Of a stretch of 64,000 bases of DNA, positions 38,824 to 47,115 are shown in pieces (position 1 is the first letter of the stretch; each line of letters opens with the position of its first letter). The DNA comes from Thermosulfurimonas sp. F29 (GTDB lineage Bacteria > Desulfobacterota > Thermodesulfobacteria > Thermodesulfobacteriales > Thermodesulfobacteriaceae), in NCBI RefSeq assembly GCF_019688735.1, contig NZ_JAIFYA010000005.1:1-64000 (forward strand), read 5' to 3'. The position numbers and the translations under genes are program-made. The notes below the pieces were generated by a model. It was not told where the DNA came from. It ran no database searches and saw only the letters and a program-made list of their open reading frames with translations.

Positions 38824-39379
38824 ACAGTCCCCAGCGGTCCCTGAACTTGCGCGAAAAAAGATTTAGAGTCCGTATTCTAAAGGCCGACTCATTTCGGCGA
38901 AGCCGTTTCAGCAGTTCATCCAGACTCAGAATGTTCCCCTCTAGGGTGAAGTTGATCCGTACCAGGTGGAGATCTCCGATCACCGGGCGGCTGGAGACGA
39001 TGCGAAAGGTTTTGATGTTGAGGTCGGGTATGTCCTTCATGAGGTTCTGGAGGTCGGATACCAGGGTGTAGCTGTCCTGCATCCTGGGGATGCCGGAGGA
39101 GCCGGAGGCGGAATCGCGTTTCAGGGCCTCGAGTTTGTTTTTCGTTTCGAGTAATTTCTGGCGGTAGTTCTTTAATAGAGCGGACTTCTGAATCCTGAGC
39201 TCTCGAACGGATTGGAGGGAAGACCAGGCCGGATAAAGATAACGCCACAGGAGAAAGGCGTTCAGTATTATCCAGAAACCCACAAAATATGCAACGGATC
39301 TGGAAATTCTTAAACGAAACCGGCTTTGACGGTGGCTCCCGGGAAAGGCGAGTTTCAGGACAGGTCTCTTCATGTGCAT
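38768..39379 (-). CDS. gspM: T2SS GspM-like (PilO-like) inner-membrane protein
   Basis: 203 residues. After a short basic N-terminus comes one membrane helix (VAYFVGFWIILNAFLLWRYL). A periplasmic coiled-coil (VRELRIQKSALLKNYRQKLL...LKRD) and a ferredoxin-like domain follow (LNIKTFRIVSSRPVIGDLHL, NILSLDELLKRLRR, ISLEIEALIRLP). This is the GspM/PilO pattern. It is encoded on the opposite strand with a 56-bp tail-to-tail overlap with gspL, its structural partner. Confidence 0.75.
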   Translation of the reverse strand: MHMKRPVLKLAFPGSHRQSRFRLRISRSVAYFVGFWIILNAFLLWRYLYPAWSSLQSVRELRIQKSALLKNYRQKLLETKNKLEALKRDSASGSSGIPRMQDSYTLVSDLQNLMKDIPDLNIKTFRIVSSRPVIGDLHLVRINFTLEGNILSLDELLKRLRRNESAFRIRTLNLFSRKFRDRWGLSISLEIEALIRLPEEKQA

Positions 39380-39420
39380 ATATTAGCATCTACCGGTTGG
39401 GAGAAAAGACCGGGAAAGCC

Positions 39421-39508
39421 CAAAATTCCCGGATAAGTCCGGCTCCCGTGCTGGGGACTTCGCCCCCAAACCCCCGGGGTGCCTGTGGGTGCGGCTCTTC
39501 GCTTTCTT
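39421..39508. repeat. Dispersed about 85-bp repeat, copy R3
   Basis: Nearly the same as R1 (22207-22295), including CAAACCCCCGGGGTGCCTGT. It lies just upstream of the gspM-like gene start. Confidence 0.75.
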
Positions 39509-39663
39509 TTTGGGGGCCTTCCCCCATCGAGGGAAAACCCGGAACTTTATAAACCGGCTTCACTCAACGATTCCTTTTCCTCCTTCTGGGATATTTCCCT
39601 TCTTGATCTGGATGCTCCAGAAGGTAGAAATTAAACGAAAAAATTGTATAAGGCCCGGGTTCC

Positions 39664-39872
39664 CCGGCCGGGGGAGGCGGTGAATAGACCGCCGCCCTAC
39701 AAAAGGGATCAGGGCACCGAGGAAAAAACAAATTGAATTTTGCCTTAAGAAGGAGAATTTTTACTTTTAAGGAAATCAACCTGCGCTGGCCGTGGCTCAG
39801 AAGTCTTCATGCTCGGCTGGTGTCCGCCCCTTTTGTAGAGTGGCGGTCTATCCACTGCTTCCTCCCAGCCGG
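39664..39872. repeat. 209-bp element with about 45-bp imperfect inverted repeats (MITE-like)
   Basis: 39664-39707 (including GTGAATAGACCGCCGCCCTA) and 39827-39872 (including TAGAGTGGCGGTCTATCCAC) are reverse complements over about 45 bp with some mismatches, separated by about 120 bp. No gene lies inside. It occupies the 520-bp gap between gspM and the cytochrome gene. It may be a miniature transposable element, or could fold into a long hairpin. Confidence 0.6.
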
Positions 39873-39899
39873 AGACCCCAAACCTTACAATTTTCTCCG

Positions 39900-41280
39900 T
39901 TAATCCAATTTTACCTCGTAAAATGAGTAAACTAGGTCGGAGAAGTCTGGCACTCTGGAAAACCCTACATAGATCCTATAAGTTCCAGCGGGAATACCGC
40001 TAAGAGGTGTTGGAGTTTCTATGATAGGAAACAACACCGTGTGGCCAAGGGTGACCCTCCCCAAAGATCTCACATCGCTGCACCAGGAGTGGTCCGCAGA
40101 GCAAACCAGATAATAAAGCGAGACCCGCTCCCCGATCCTGTCCTCGGGAACTAGCAATTCCGGTATTAAAACCATCTTCCCTCTCCTGGGCATGGAGAGG
40201 TGAGCTTGAGAAGAGGAGGTGACCGGAGGCCCTAGAAATCTCCTTCCTTCGAGGGGTGAAGAAGGGGCCAGATTGACGACCTCTGCCGTACTGGAAGGCG
40301 GGAGACCGTGGGGGCCGGGTTCATCCGGAAGAGAAGTGTGACAGGCCAGACAGTTTTTCCCCAGAGGGCCGGACTCGCCCTGCAGGAGGATGGCCTGCCG
40401 GTTGTCTTTGGGCAGAAGCGAAGGCCACCAGGCATGTGGTTCGTAATGACAGGTAGCGCAGTACACTCCGTGGTGCCCCCGGGCGTCTCTGTATAGGGTG
40501 GAGCCGGTGTCTATCTCCAGACCCTGATGGCAGTTTGAACACTTCGGTTCGTCCAGCCAGGGTCGCCGACCATTCCGCAAAGAAGTGGCCATTTCCTGCA
40601 GATTTCCATGACAGTTTTCGCAGCTCTGCATGCCTTCTATAGCCGTCCTCAGACATTGCGTAACAGGTCCGGGATGACAATCGTAACACCCCGGCCGGGG
40701 AGAAACCCTCGCGTGTTTTCCGTGCATGGCGAGAGAAAAAGAGGGCACGCCTGGTATTCCCTCCTTATTTAAAACCGGATCGGCATGACAATTCTGACAC
40801 AGCACGGGGGGTGTGGTTTGCCAGATCCGTTCCCTCCAGCTCGTCGTGTTTCTGCAGAATGTTAAGCATGGTGTCCTGACCGCCACTTCCTCCATGGCAC
40901 CGATGACAATTCATTTCATGGGACACCGGGGCCACCGTGGTGGTTGTGGCCAGAATATTTCCCGTCTGTGCGTCCCTGACCACTATTTCTACCAGGGGAT
41001 ACGGATTGAAAGCACCATCGTCATCGAAAGGGGTCAAAGGAAGACCTTTAGCGACAAATCTATCGCCCTCAAGATCCATAGTGCCTACTAAGGTTTTCCC
41101 GGTCAATCCGGTACAAAAGGAAAGATCCACCCCGAAAAGCTGACCTGCATAATTCCAAAAATTTATCCCCTGACAGGTAGTGTTTTGAAGCAAGCGATAT
41201 TCTACCGTAATGCCCTGTGTTACGATTCGCGGCTCTTCGCCTCTTTGAATCACCTGCGCCACAAGTGTGTTGTAAGGAGG
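39900..41280 (-). pseudogene. Heptaheme c-type cytochrome gene, 3' part (split by IS256; frameshifted)
   Basis: This is the distal part of a multiheme cytochrome gene. Two frames encode it: 40765-41262 (YRLLQNTTCQGINFW ... MNCHRCHGG ... LANHTP) and 39900-40895 (PVLCQNCH onward). They join at a C6 run (40806-40811 on the plus strand): removing one C makes them continuous. Heme sites are CHRCH, CQNCH, CYDCH, CENCH, CSNCH, CATCH and CLACH, seven in all. The C-terminus (VPEDRIGERVSLYYLVCS ... YSFYEVKLD) is the shared exported-protein domain. The 5' part is at 42614-42871, beyond IS256. Periplasmic or surface electron carrier in its intact form. Confidence 0.88.
41272..41280 (+). repeat. IS256 target-site duplication, left copy (GTAAGGAGG)
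   Basis: GTAAGGAGG at 41272-41280 is repeated at 42614-42622, exactly flanking the element. A 9-bp duplication fits IS256-family insertion. Confidence 0.95.
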
Positions 41281-42613
41281 GGTGGTACCTAAATTTTTGT
41301 GTCCGGGTATTAAGAGAAAAGAGGGAGCCTCTCCAACGGGAAAGGCTCCCTAGGCAGCGAGAAAAAATTCAAACAGGAGGTACACCTATGAAGCAAGATA
41401 AACTCTTTACCGAAAAATTTCTAGAGGAGCTCCAGAAGTGGGAGGACTTTGTCCCTCAGGAATTCTTCTCCTGGCTCTTCAAACACCTGGGCCTGGCTCA
41501 CCGCGCCATCCACCTTAAACACCATCCCCACGACAAGGGAAACGGTTTCTACCAGAGAAACCTCCAGATAGGAGGACTCTCCTTCCCGGTGGAGATTGCC
41601 CGCACCCGCTACGAAAAATTCCGCCCCTTCTTCCTCCCTCCCGGACACACCCGCTACCTCCCAGAAGACTACCTCAACATGGCCTTCTCTTTCCTCTTAG
41701 GGGCCCGATCCATACAAAGCGCCTCCCGATCCCTTAAACATCTGGATCTACCTATCAATCAGAACTACCTGGACGAAGTGATTGAAGAGTTCGTGACCTA
41801 TCTCGAAACCCTCAACACCTCGCCTCTGCCCTCGGATCTGGCCGCCATCTTCCTGGACGGCAAATCCATCCGCCAGAAAGTTAAGGAGGGAAGGGAAGTC
41901 CGGGAATACACTACCTATGTGGTTATAGGCCTTACCCTTGAGGGCCAAAAGTTGCTCCTGGGCCTCTACACCTTTGAAGGTCGGGAAAGCAAGGAAGGCT
42001 GGAAAAAGGTTCTTGAAACCTTGAGCCAGAGAGGGTTACGAAGGGTCCTTATCGTGGTTCACGATGATTTCCCCGGGCTTTCCTCCCTTACCAGGACCTT
42101 CTTCCCTAAGGCCGATATTCAGCTCTGCACCGTTCATCTCCTGAGAAATGCTAAACGCCACCTCAGCCGGGAACATTACCGAACCTTCAGGGAATACTTC
42201 CAGAGCATTAAAAACAGCCTCACCTATGAGAAAGGTTTGAGGTTATTTGAGGCTCTGCTGGAGAAGCTACCCCAGGAGTCGGATTTTGTGAAAAGAATAG
42301 CCAATCGCAAGGAACAATATCTGGCTTTTCTGAAATATCCAAAGGAGCTGAGGGCATTACTATCGTCTACGAATGTGGCCGAAGGAGTCAATCGGAAGAT
42401 AGAGGAGGCGGAGAGGGCCTGTGGAGGGTATTTTCACTCCGAAAGGGACCGGGATTTCAGATATGGGGTATTGGCCAGGGAGTTGCTTGAGGGCTGGTGG
42501 AAGAGGGCCAACTGGAAATATCAGCAGGTGGCTCACCTTCTGAGATACCTCTTTAAAGAGAGGTACGAAAAAGATGACCTACAGGTCTAGACACAAAAAA
42601 CTTGACAAGCGCC
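41281..42613 (+). mobile_element. IS256-family insertion sequence
   Basis: 1333 bp between the 9-bp duplications. The ends form imperfect inverted repeats of about 24 bp: left GGTGGTACCTAAATTTTTGT, right (reverse complement) GGCGCTTGTCAAGTTTTTTG, both continuing TGTC or GTGTC. It carries one transposase gene. It is inserted in the heptaheme cytochrome gene, after the codons for ILPPY. Confidence 0.96.
41388..42590 (+). CDS. IS256-family (mutator-type) transposase
   Basis: 400 residues from ATG 41388, preceded by CAGGAGG. The DDE catalytic residues are visible: AIFLDGKSIRQK (D), VVHDDFPGLSSL (D) and STNVAEGVNRKIEEAERACG (E). Other family features are LLGARSIQSASRSLK and QLCTVHLLRNAKRH. No frame disruption, so it appears functional. 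An upstream reading frame from 41217 is not needed. Confidence 0.96.
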   Translation: MKQDKLFTEKFLEELQKWEDFVPQEFFSWLFKHLGLAHRAIHLKHHPHDKGNGFYQRNLQIGGLSFPVEIARTRYEKFRPFFLPPGHTRYLPEDYLNMAFSFLLGARSIQSASRSLKHLDLPINQNYLDEVIEEFVTYLETLNTSPLPSDLAAIFLDGKSIRQKVKEGREVREYTTYVVIGLTLEGQKLLLGLYTFEGRESKEGWKKVLETLSQRGLRRVLIVVHDDFPGLSSLTRTFFPKADIQLCTVHLLRNAKRHLSREHYRTFREYFQSIKNSLTYEKGLRLFEALLEKLPQESDFVKRIANRKEQYLAFLKYPKELRALLSSTNVAEGVNRKIEEAERACGGYFHSERDRDFRYGVLARELLEGWWKRANWKYQQVAHLLRYLFKERYEKDDLQV

Positions 42614-42871
42614 GTAAGGAGGCAAGATCGAAACCATCGAGTGATCCTCGTTCGTGCAGTGCATCCCTAAATCATTGTATGCAATTACGATGTAATTGCC
42701 GGCTGATTCCTCGATTCTTTCACCGGGATCATGATTGTCTGCCATATTCTCCTGGCGATTTCTGTAATAATCGTGGTCTTCGTAGGCAGAATCGGCTTTG
42801 GCGATACTCCCGGAGAAAATCAACAAAGTAGATAGAAACAACACAACAAACGATATTAAGCGAAAATACAT
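42614..42871 (-). pseudogene. Heptaheme cytochrome gene, 5' part (signal peptide and N-terminus)
   Basis: ATG 42871 with AGGAGGAG upstream. Signal peptide MYFRLISFVVLFLSTLLIFS, cleaved near AKA. NYIVIAYNDLGMHCTNEDHS and MVSILPPY then run into IS256. Deleting the element and one 9-bp duplication restores ILPPYNTLVAQVIQRGEEP in frame with the 3' part at 39900-41280. IS110 copy 2 sits directly at the ribosome-binding site, cutting this gene off from its own promoter as well. Confidence 0.9.
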
Positions 42872-42925
42872 TTTTTCTCCTCCTGCAATGAATTATGTTA
42901 TATCCATTCCCGAGATAAAGTTTAT

Positions 42926-43054
42926 AGAGGGACAAGGACTCCATTTTTCGTAGGCTTGGAAGCCTCTATAGGAGTCTGTCCCTCTGTCCCTCAACTCCCA
43001 ATTGGTTGGTTGGGCGCAAAAGCCCCTGCCAAACGGGAGGATGGAGCTGAGGGA
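42926..43054 (+). ncRNA. Candidate IS110 bridge RNA, copy 2
   Basis: Same two-hairpin leader as at 12596-12724, shifted by exactly 330 plus 30,000 bp with the element. See the copy 1 entry for pairings. Confidence 0.6.
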
Positions 43055-43081
43055 CATATACCTTATCCCAGGAGGTAGCCT

Positions 43082-44266
43082 ATGTTCTACATAGGTATCG
43101 ATGTCGCCAAAAATTCCTTCCAGTTCTGTATCCTTCACCCACAAAAGGGAAAGCTCGTATCCAAAAACCTCCCCATGTCTTCCAAAGGCTTCGAAGACTT
43201 CCTCCAAACTCTCTCCGCCTATACCCCAAACCATATCGTCCTTGAATCCTCCGGACGCTTCCACCTCCCTCTCCTCGCCTTCCTCCTGGACCAGGACTTC
43301 CGGGTATCCCTCCTCAACCCTAAAATGGTTCATCACTTCGTCCGGTTCGTCTCCGCTAACAACCCCTCTAAGTCCGATAAAAAAGACGCCTTCCTCCTGG
43401 CGCTCTTTGCCCTCTCCAATCCCCACCTCCTTAAACCAGCTACCCTCCCCTCCGAAACCAAACTCCTGGCCCGACAAATCCAAAAACTCAAACAGGAAAT
43501 CGCCGAGGCCAAAACCCAAATCAAACACTCCCTCGCCGCCCTTTTCCCCGAAGCCGAAAAACACTTCAATGTCTTCTCTCGGGCCTTCCTTGAAATCCTC
43601 AGCCGCTACCCCTCCGCTAAAAGAATTGCCAAAGCCGGTTGGGGAAAAATAGACTATATCCTCTCCCGACTGCCGGGCCGTAAACCTTCCTTCTCCGCTC
43701 AAGACCTCGTGCAGGTGGCCCAAAACTCGGTGGGGATCTCTCATAAAGGCCTGGAAAAAATCCTCCAAATTTACATCCAAAAGATCTTCTTCCTCCAATC
43801 CATGATCGAAAAACTGGAAAAAGACCTCCAGACGGAGATCGAAACTACCATGAAAACTCAGCTGGAATGCCTCTCCTCCATAAAAGGCATCTCCCGCGAC
43901 CTCGCCTCCAGGTTCCTGGCCGAAGTCGAAAACATAAAACGCTTCAGTAACGCCAAAAAACTGATCAAATATGCCGGAACAGATCCCGTGGTCAAACAAT
44001 CCGGAAAATGGAAGGTCCGTATGAACATCTCCAAACAGGGAAATCCTTACCTTCGAAATATCCTCTTCCAGATGGCCGTAGGAACGGTCAAGTGGGAGAA
44101 AACTTTTCAGCATTACTTCCGAAGGAAATACACCCAGTTCAGAAGCTATAAAAAAGCCATGATAGCCGTAGTTAACAAACTGATCCGGGTAATCTATGCC
44201 CTCTCTACTCGTAATCAATTCTTCGATCCTTCTAAACTTGCTCCTGCGGGGGTGCCCCATGCCTAG
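43082..44266 (+). CDS. IS110-family transposase/recombinase (DEDD), copy 2
   Basis: 394 residues, protein sequence identical to copy 1 (12752-13936). DEDD residues and C-terminal Ser region intact. Identity between copies 30 kb apart implies very recent transposition or gene conversion. Confidence 0.95.
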   Translation: MFYIGIDVAKNSFQFCILHPQKGKLVSKNLPMSSKGFEDFLQTLSAYTPNHIVLESSGRFHLPLLAFLLDQDFRVSLLNPKMVHHFVRFVSANNPSKSDKKDAFLLALFALSNPHLLKPATLPSETKLLARQIQKLKQEIAEAKTQIKHSLAALFPEAEKHFNVFSRAFLEILSRYPSAKRIAKAGWGKIDYILSRLPGRKPSFSAQDLVQVAQNSVGISHKGLEKILQIYIQKIFFLQSMIEKLEKDLQTEIETTMKTQLECLSSIKGISRDLASRFLAEVENIKRFSNAKKLIKYAGTDPVVKQSGKWKVRMNISKQGNPYLRNILFQMAVGTVKWEKTFQHYFRRKYTQFRSYKKAMIAVVNKLIRVIYALSTRNQFFDPSKLAPAGVPHA

Positions 44267-44325
44267 CTATCAATTCCTGATAGTTGACTCCTGTATTTAA
44301 TTTAATAAAAAATTATAGTACCTTT

Positions 44326-45738
44326 TTATGGAAGGCAAGGATTTTCCGGGCACGGAACGCTAAAGGAGTAATATTCCAGAAGATAAGGGCCGGAGAGGGC
44401 GGAATCCCGAACGGGAGAGATTAACACGAACGGGTAATACCTTCCGGGCGGAACTTCCTCCACCGGGATTCTTTCCGAAAGGAACACCTCCCGGGCCTCT
44501 CCGGGGTTCCAGCGGTACGGGTGAAGCGGTAAACTGTCCGACGCGTCCCGGACGGAAGGACCGTTCCCCGAAAACCATAAGATTTTCCCCCCGGGGAGGA
44601 CGACGCCGGCCCACACGCAGGCTTCCCTGTCCGGGGCCGGAAGGTTCAGGACCAATCGGAGGATCTCGCCGGGTTTCCCGCATCCATCCCGGGAGGCTTC
44701 TCCCAGGCGAAAGAGGCTTCCTTCCGTGTCCTGGGGAACTATCCATCGCGTGTATGTTTCATTCTCAGGAATGTGCAGAGCTGTTTTGCGACACAGATTG
44801 TCCGCGGGGGCCGAGGGTATCGATTCTATGACGCAGATATCCCCGCCCCGGCTCTCCAGGCGAACGGGAAGGGCAACGGGACGATAACACAGGGCGTTTT
44901 CCCCGGAAGAGACCCTCTCAAGCCCCTTAAGGGTCTTTAGCCCCAAGGATCCCCACACGCAAACGGTATCGGGGGGAAAGGGGTCCGGGCCCATGTCGGC
45001 ATAGCGATAGACATAGGCCCGCAGGCGCACATACCTTACCGGAGGGGAGCCGTAAAGACGACGCAACACCTCCAGGTCGGAGCGAGAGGGCAGGGTGGTG
45101 CCGTATTCGTAATAGTTCATGATGGAGGGGGTATGGGGTTCCCTGTGGTCGAAGGGATGATCCAGGCCCAGAGCGTGTCCTATTTCGTGGGCCACCACCG
45201 CCAGCGCCAGTTCGAAGGGATAGGCAGGCACCGAGGGATCTATGAAAACGGCGGAAAAAAGTTTGTAAATGGATAGGGGATTCACCGCGTAGTAGGAATG
45301 CGTGACCCCCGCGCTGTCCGGATCCAGACACCCTTCGGTGCCGGGGACGGCCAGCGCGGTCACATAGATGCCCGGAGGAACGGTCTCGCTCTCCCCCTCT
45401 CCGCAGTCGTTCGCCAGAAAGGACAGATCCCTCCGTCCGGCATAGACCAGATTTACGGCCCCGAGGCTATTCCACAAATCGAGGGCTTCGATCAAGAGAC
45501 GCTCCATCTCGGGGGCATCCCTTCGATCCAGAAAGACCGGAACCTCCACTCCCGGCCTCCAGCGTACGGTTACTCCGGATATCCTTTCCGTGTAACGGTA
45601 AGGGGGAACGGCTTCCGACAGGGGCTCTCCGGAGAACCGGTTTCCGAAAGGCAGTATATGCTGGTGCAGATCCCCGGCCGAACCTTCTATCGCCCCCAGA
45701 ACCAGAAAGACGAAGAGAAAAAGGGAGAACCGTATCAC
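44326..45738 (-). CDS. Exported matrixin-like zinc metalloprotease
   Basis: 470 residues from a GTG start with AAGGTGG upstream. A signal peptide (FSLFLFVFLVLGAIEGSAG) is followed by the catalytic domain. It has HEIGHALGLDH (zinc ligands His184, 188, 194) and the Met-turn SIMNYY (Met207), the metzincin/matrixin signature. A beta-rich C-terminal half with five or more Cys follows (YVRLRAYVYRYADMG onward), and ends LEYYSFSVPCPENPC, reminiscent of the shared C-terminal domain's final strand. Secreted protease, plausible T2SS substrate. Located between the GH114 gene and IS110 copy 2. Confidence 0.9.
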   Translation of the reverse strand: MIRFSLFLFVFLVLGAIEGSAGDLHQHILPFGNRFSGEPLSEAVPPYRYTERISGVTVRWRPGVEVPVFLDRRDAPEMERLLIEALDLWNSLGAVNLVYAGRRDLSFLANDCGEGESETVPPGIYVTALAVPGTEGCLDPDSAGVTHSYYAVNPLSIYKLFSAVFIDPSVPAYPFELALAVVAHEIGHALGLDHPFDHREPHTPSIMNYYEYGTTLPSRSDLEVLRRLYGSPPVRYVRLRAYVYRYADMGPDPFPPDTVCVWGSLGLKTLKGLERVSSGENALCYRPVALPVRLESRGGDICVIESIPSAPADNLCRKTALHIPENETYTRWIVPQDTEGSLFRLGEASRDGCGKPGEILRLVLNLPAPDREACVWAGVVLPGGKILWFSGNGPSVRDASDSLPLHPYRWNPGEAREVFLSERIPVEEVPPGRYYPFVLISPVRDSALSGPYLLEYYSFSVPCPENPCLP

Positions 45739-45845
45739 ATGACCACCTTATCCGAAAAACTCCGTCTTCGCCATACGGTCGTATCCTTTCAAGGACACCT
45801 TAACCCGCTTTCTGGAGAACGGCGTTAAATTTTACATAAGATTTA

Positions 45846-46670
45846 TTATCGGAAATCGAGGACGGAACGGCAGGGGATGCGCCAGGCGTCCAGTTCTTGT
45901 CTCTTGCGAAGGGCCGAGAAACCCAGTTCGGCGGCCTCGGCACAGAATTCCTCCGGAGACAGGTTGTATTCCACGGCGAAAACGGCCTTTCCCCGCCGAA
46001 CGAATACCCGATAGGCCTCACACTCCCCGTATTCGAAGCATTCCTCCACCAGCGCCCAGTCGAAGAAGAGCTCGAGCTCCTCGGCCTGTTCCGGATCGTT
46101 CTTTAATCCGATAGAAAGTCCCCGTTTGTGGGCTTCCAGGGAGAGCCACACATTGTAGCGGAGTTGATCCCCGTAGGTGATCGGAAATCCGGTATCGTGC
46201 AGATACCCATCCACATCATCCGGCTCCACGCCGTCGCAGCCCTTCCTTACGGCAAGATCCAGACGCGCCCTCACAATGGGGGCCAGAAGGTCGAGCCGCC
46301 TTATGTCCAGCCACCTTTCTTCGGGCCAGTCCTCGAGGGGATTCCCGATTATCTCCTCCGGGAAGGCGTCCGCGTCCGGACGCCAGGGCTCGAGGCTTCC
46401 CGCGCTGAAGTAGCAAATGACCTTTCGGCCGCGCCGTTTGAGCTCGGCGATCGTCTCCGGCGGCGTTTCAAAAAGATCCACATCGAACACTTCGGCCTCC
46501 ACTGAGACATCCACTGGCTGGGTGAGCTGCCACTGCCAGCTTGTGCCCGGAGCCGGCCTCCAGGGCATTCTCACCCGGAAGTGCTCCACATTAGAAAAAC
46601 GACCGTTTCCCTCCTCCGCCACCGCCACATAAAGGGCTACATCCTCCGGAAGCTCCACGGAAATCTCCAC
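45846..46670 (-). CDS. GH114-family (endo-alpha-1,4-polygalactosaminidase-like) domain, distal part of a split gene
   Basis: Reads as 274 residues from GTG 46670, but the frame is open further up. ARWGGLSGNKAYRLYYAPYP is encoded from about 46770 and completes a fibronectin-type-III-like domain (ending NGRFSNVEHFRV). The rest is a GH114/TM1410-like barrel: WQWQLTQPVDVSVEAEVFDVD, VICYFSAGSLEPWRPD, WLDIRRLDLLAPIVRARLDL, GCDGVEPDDVDGY (catalytic acids), and LKNDPEQAEEL. GH114 enzymes cleave galactosamine-containing polysaccharide. The signal peptide and Kazal domain lie upstream in another frame, so translation as written would give a leaderless product. Confidence 0.8.
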   Translation of the reverse strand: MEISVELPEDVALYVAVAEEGNGRFSNVEHFRVRMPWRPAPGTSWQWQLTQPVDVSVEAEVFDVDLFETPPETIAELKRRGRKVICYFSAGSLEPWRPDADAFPEEIIGNPLEDWPEERWLDIRRLDLLAPIVRARLDLAVRKGCDGVEPDDVDGYLHDTGFPITYGDQLRYNVWLSLEAHKRGLSIGLKNDPEQAEELELFFDWALVEECFEYGECEAYRVFVRRGKAVFAVEYNLSPEEFCAEAAELGFSALRKRQELDAWRIPCRSVLDFR

Positions 46671-46740
46671 CGTCTCCCCCAGAAAAACGCTTTCAATGGG
46701 ATGGGGATCAGGATAAGGCGCGTAGTAGAGCCGATACGCT

Positions 46741-47115
46741 TTATTTCCGGAAAGGCCTCCCCACCTCGCGAAAAACCCGCCGGCCGTCGGTCCATAGACG
46801 CAACCAGAGGGGAGCTCCCTCGCAGGCCCCCTCGTAGGCTACCGGGACCCCGGCCATGGCTGCAAAACAGGCGTTGGAATAGCGCCCGTCGCATCCGCAC
46901 ACGGGCCGATACACCTCCGGACAAAAGTCCGGACGGGCCGTGCACTTCCCCACCACCAGATCACATTTCTCTCGGAAACAGTAGCTTCCCGGACCGCATT
47001 CGGTACCCGTAATACAGAAAGGAGCCTCCTCTCCATGCCCCCCGCCCGTCCATAAAAAGAGAGTCAGCAAGACGAGACCGGCTACTATACCTGTGCCGCG
47101 CCCGGAACTCTTCAT
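46741..47115 (-). CDS. Exported Kazal-type inhibitor domain, proximal part of the split GH114 gene
   Basis: 124 residues. A signal peptide (GIVAGLVLLTLFLWTGG, cleaved near HGEE) is followed by a Cys-rich region (FCITGTECGPGSYCFREKC) and a Kazal-like motif: CPEVYRPVCGCDGRYSNACF, then AYEGAC. The tail LRLWTDGRRVF then loses sense. Removing one A from the A5 run at 46771-46775 joins it to the FnIII/GH114 frame, giving a 422-residue protein. It overlaps gspF by 4 bp. As it stands it would be a short secreted protein with a Kazal domain. Confidence 0.8.
   Translation of the reverse strand: MKSSGRGTGIVAGLVLLTLFLWTGGGHGEEAPFCITGTECGPGSYCFREKCDLVVGKCTARPDFCPEVYRPVCGCDGRYSNACFAAMAGVPVAYEGACEGAPLWLRLWTDGRRVFREVGRPFRK

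Larger units (their letters stand above)
42879..44292 (+). mobile_element. IS110-family insertion sequence, copy 2
   Basis: 1414 bp, same boundaries and apparently the same sequence as copy 1 (12549-13962). The left end begins with CCTCCT, which is the reverse complement of the cytochrome gene's AGGAGG ribosome-binding site, the same kind of target as copy 1. No target duplication. Confidence 0.93.

Noticed and set aside
40765-41262. A separate small exported protein gene.
   Set aside because: It continues the cytochrome both upstream (across IS256) and downstream (after a one-base shift); it has no start signal of its own.
46771-46775. Programmed +1 ribosomal frameshift in the Kazal/GH114 gene.
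   Set aside because: An A5/T5 run alone is not a known +1 slippery site and no stimulatory element is evident; a mutation or sequencing error is simpler.
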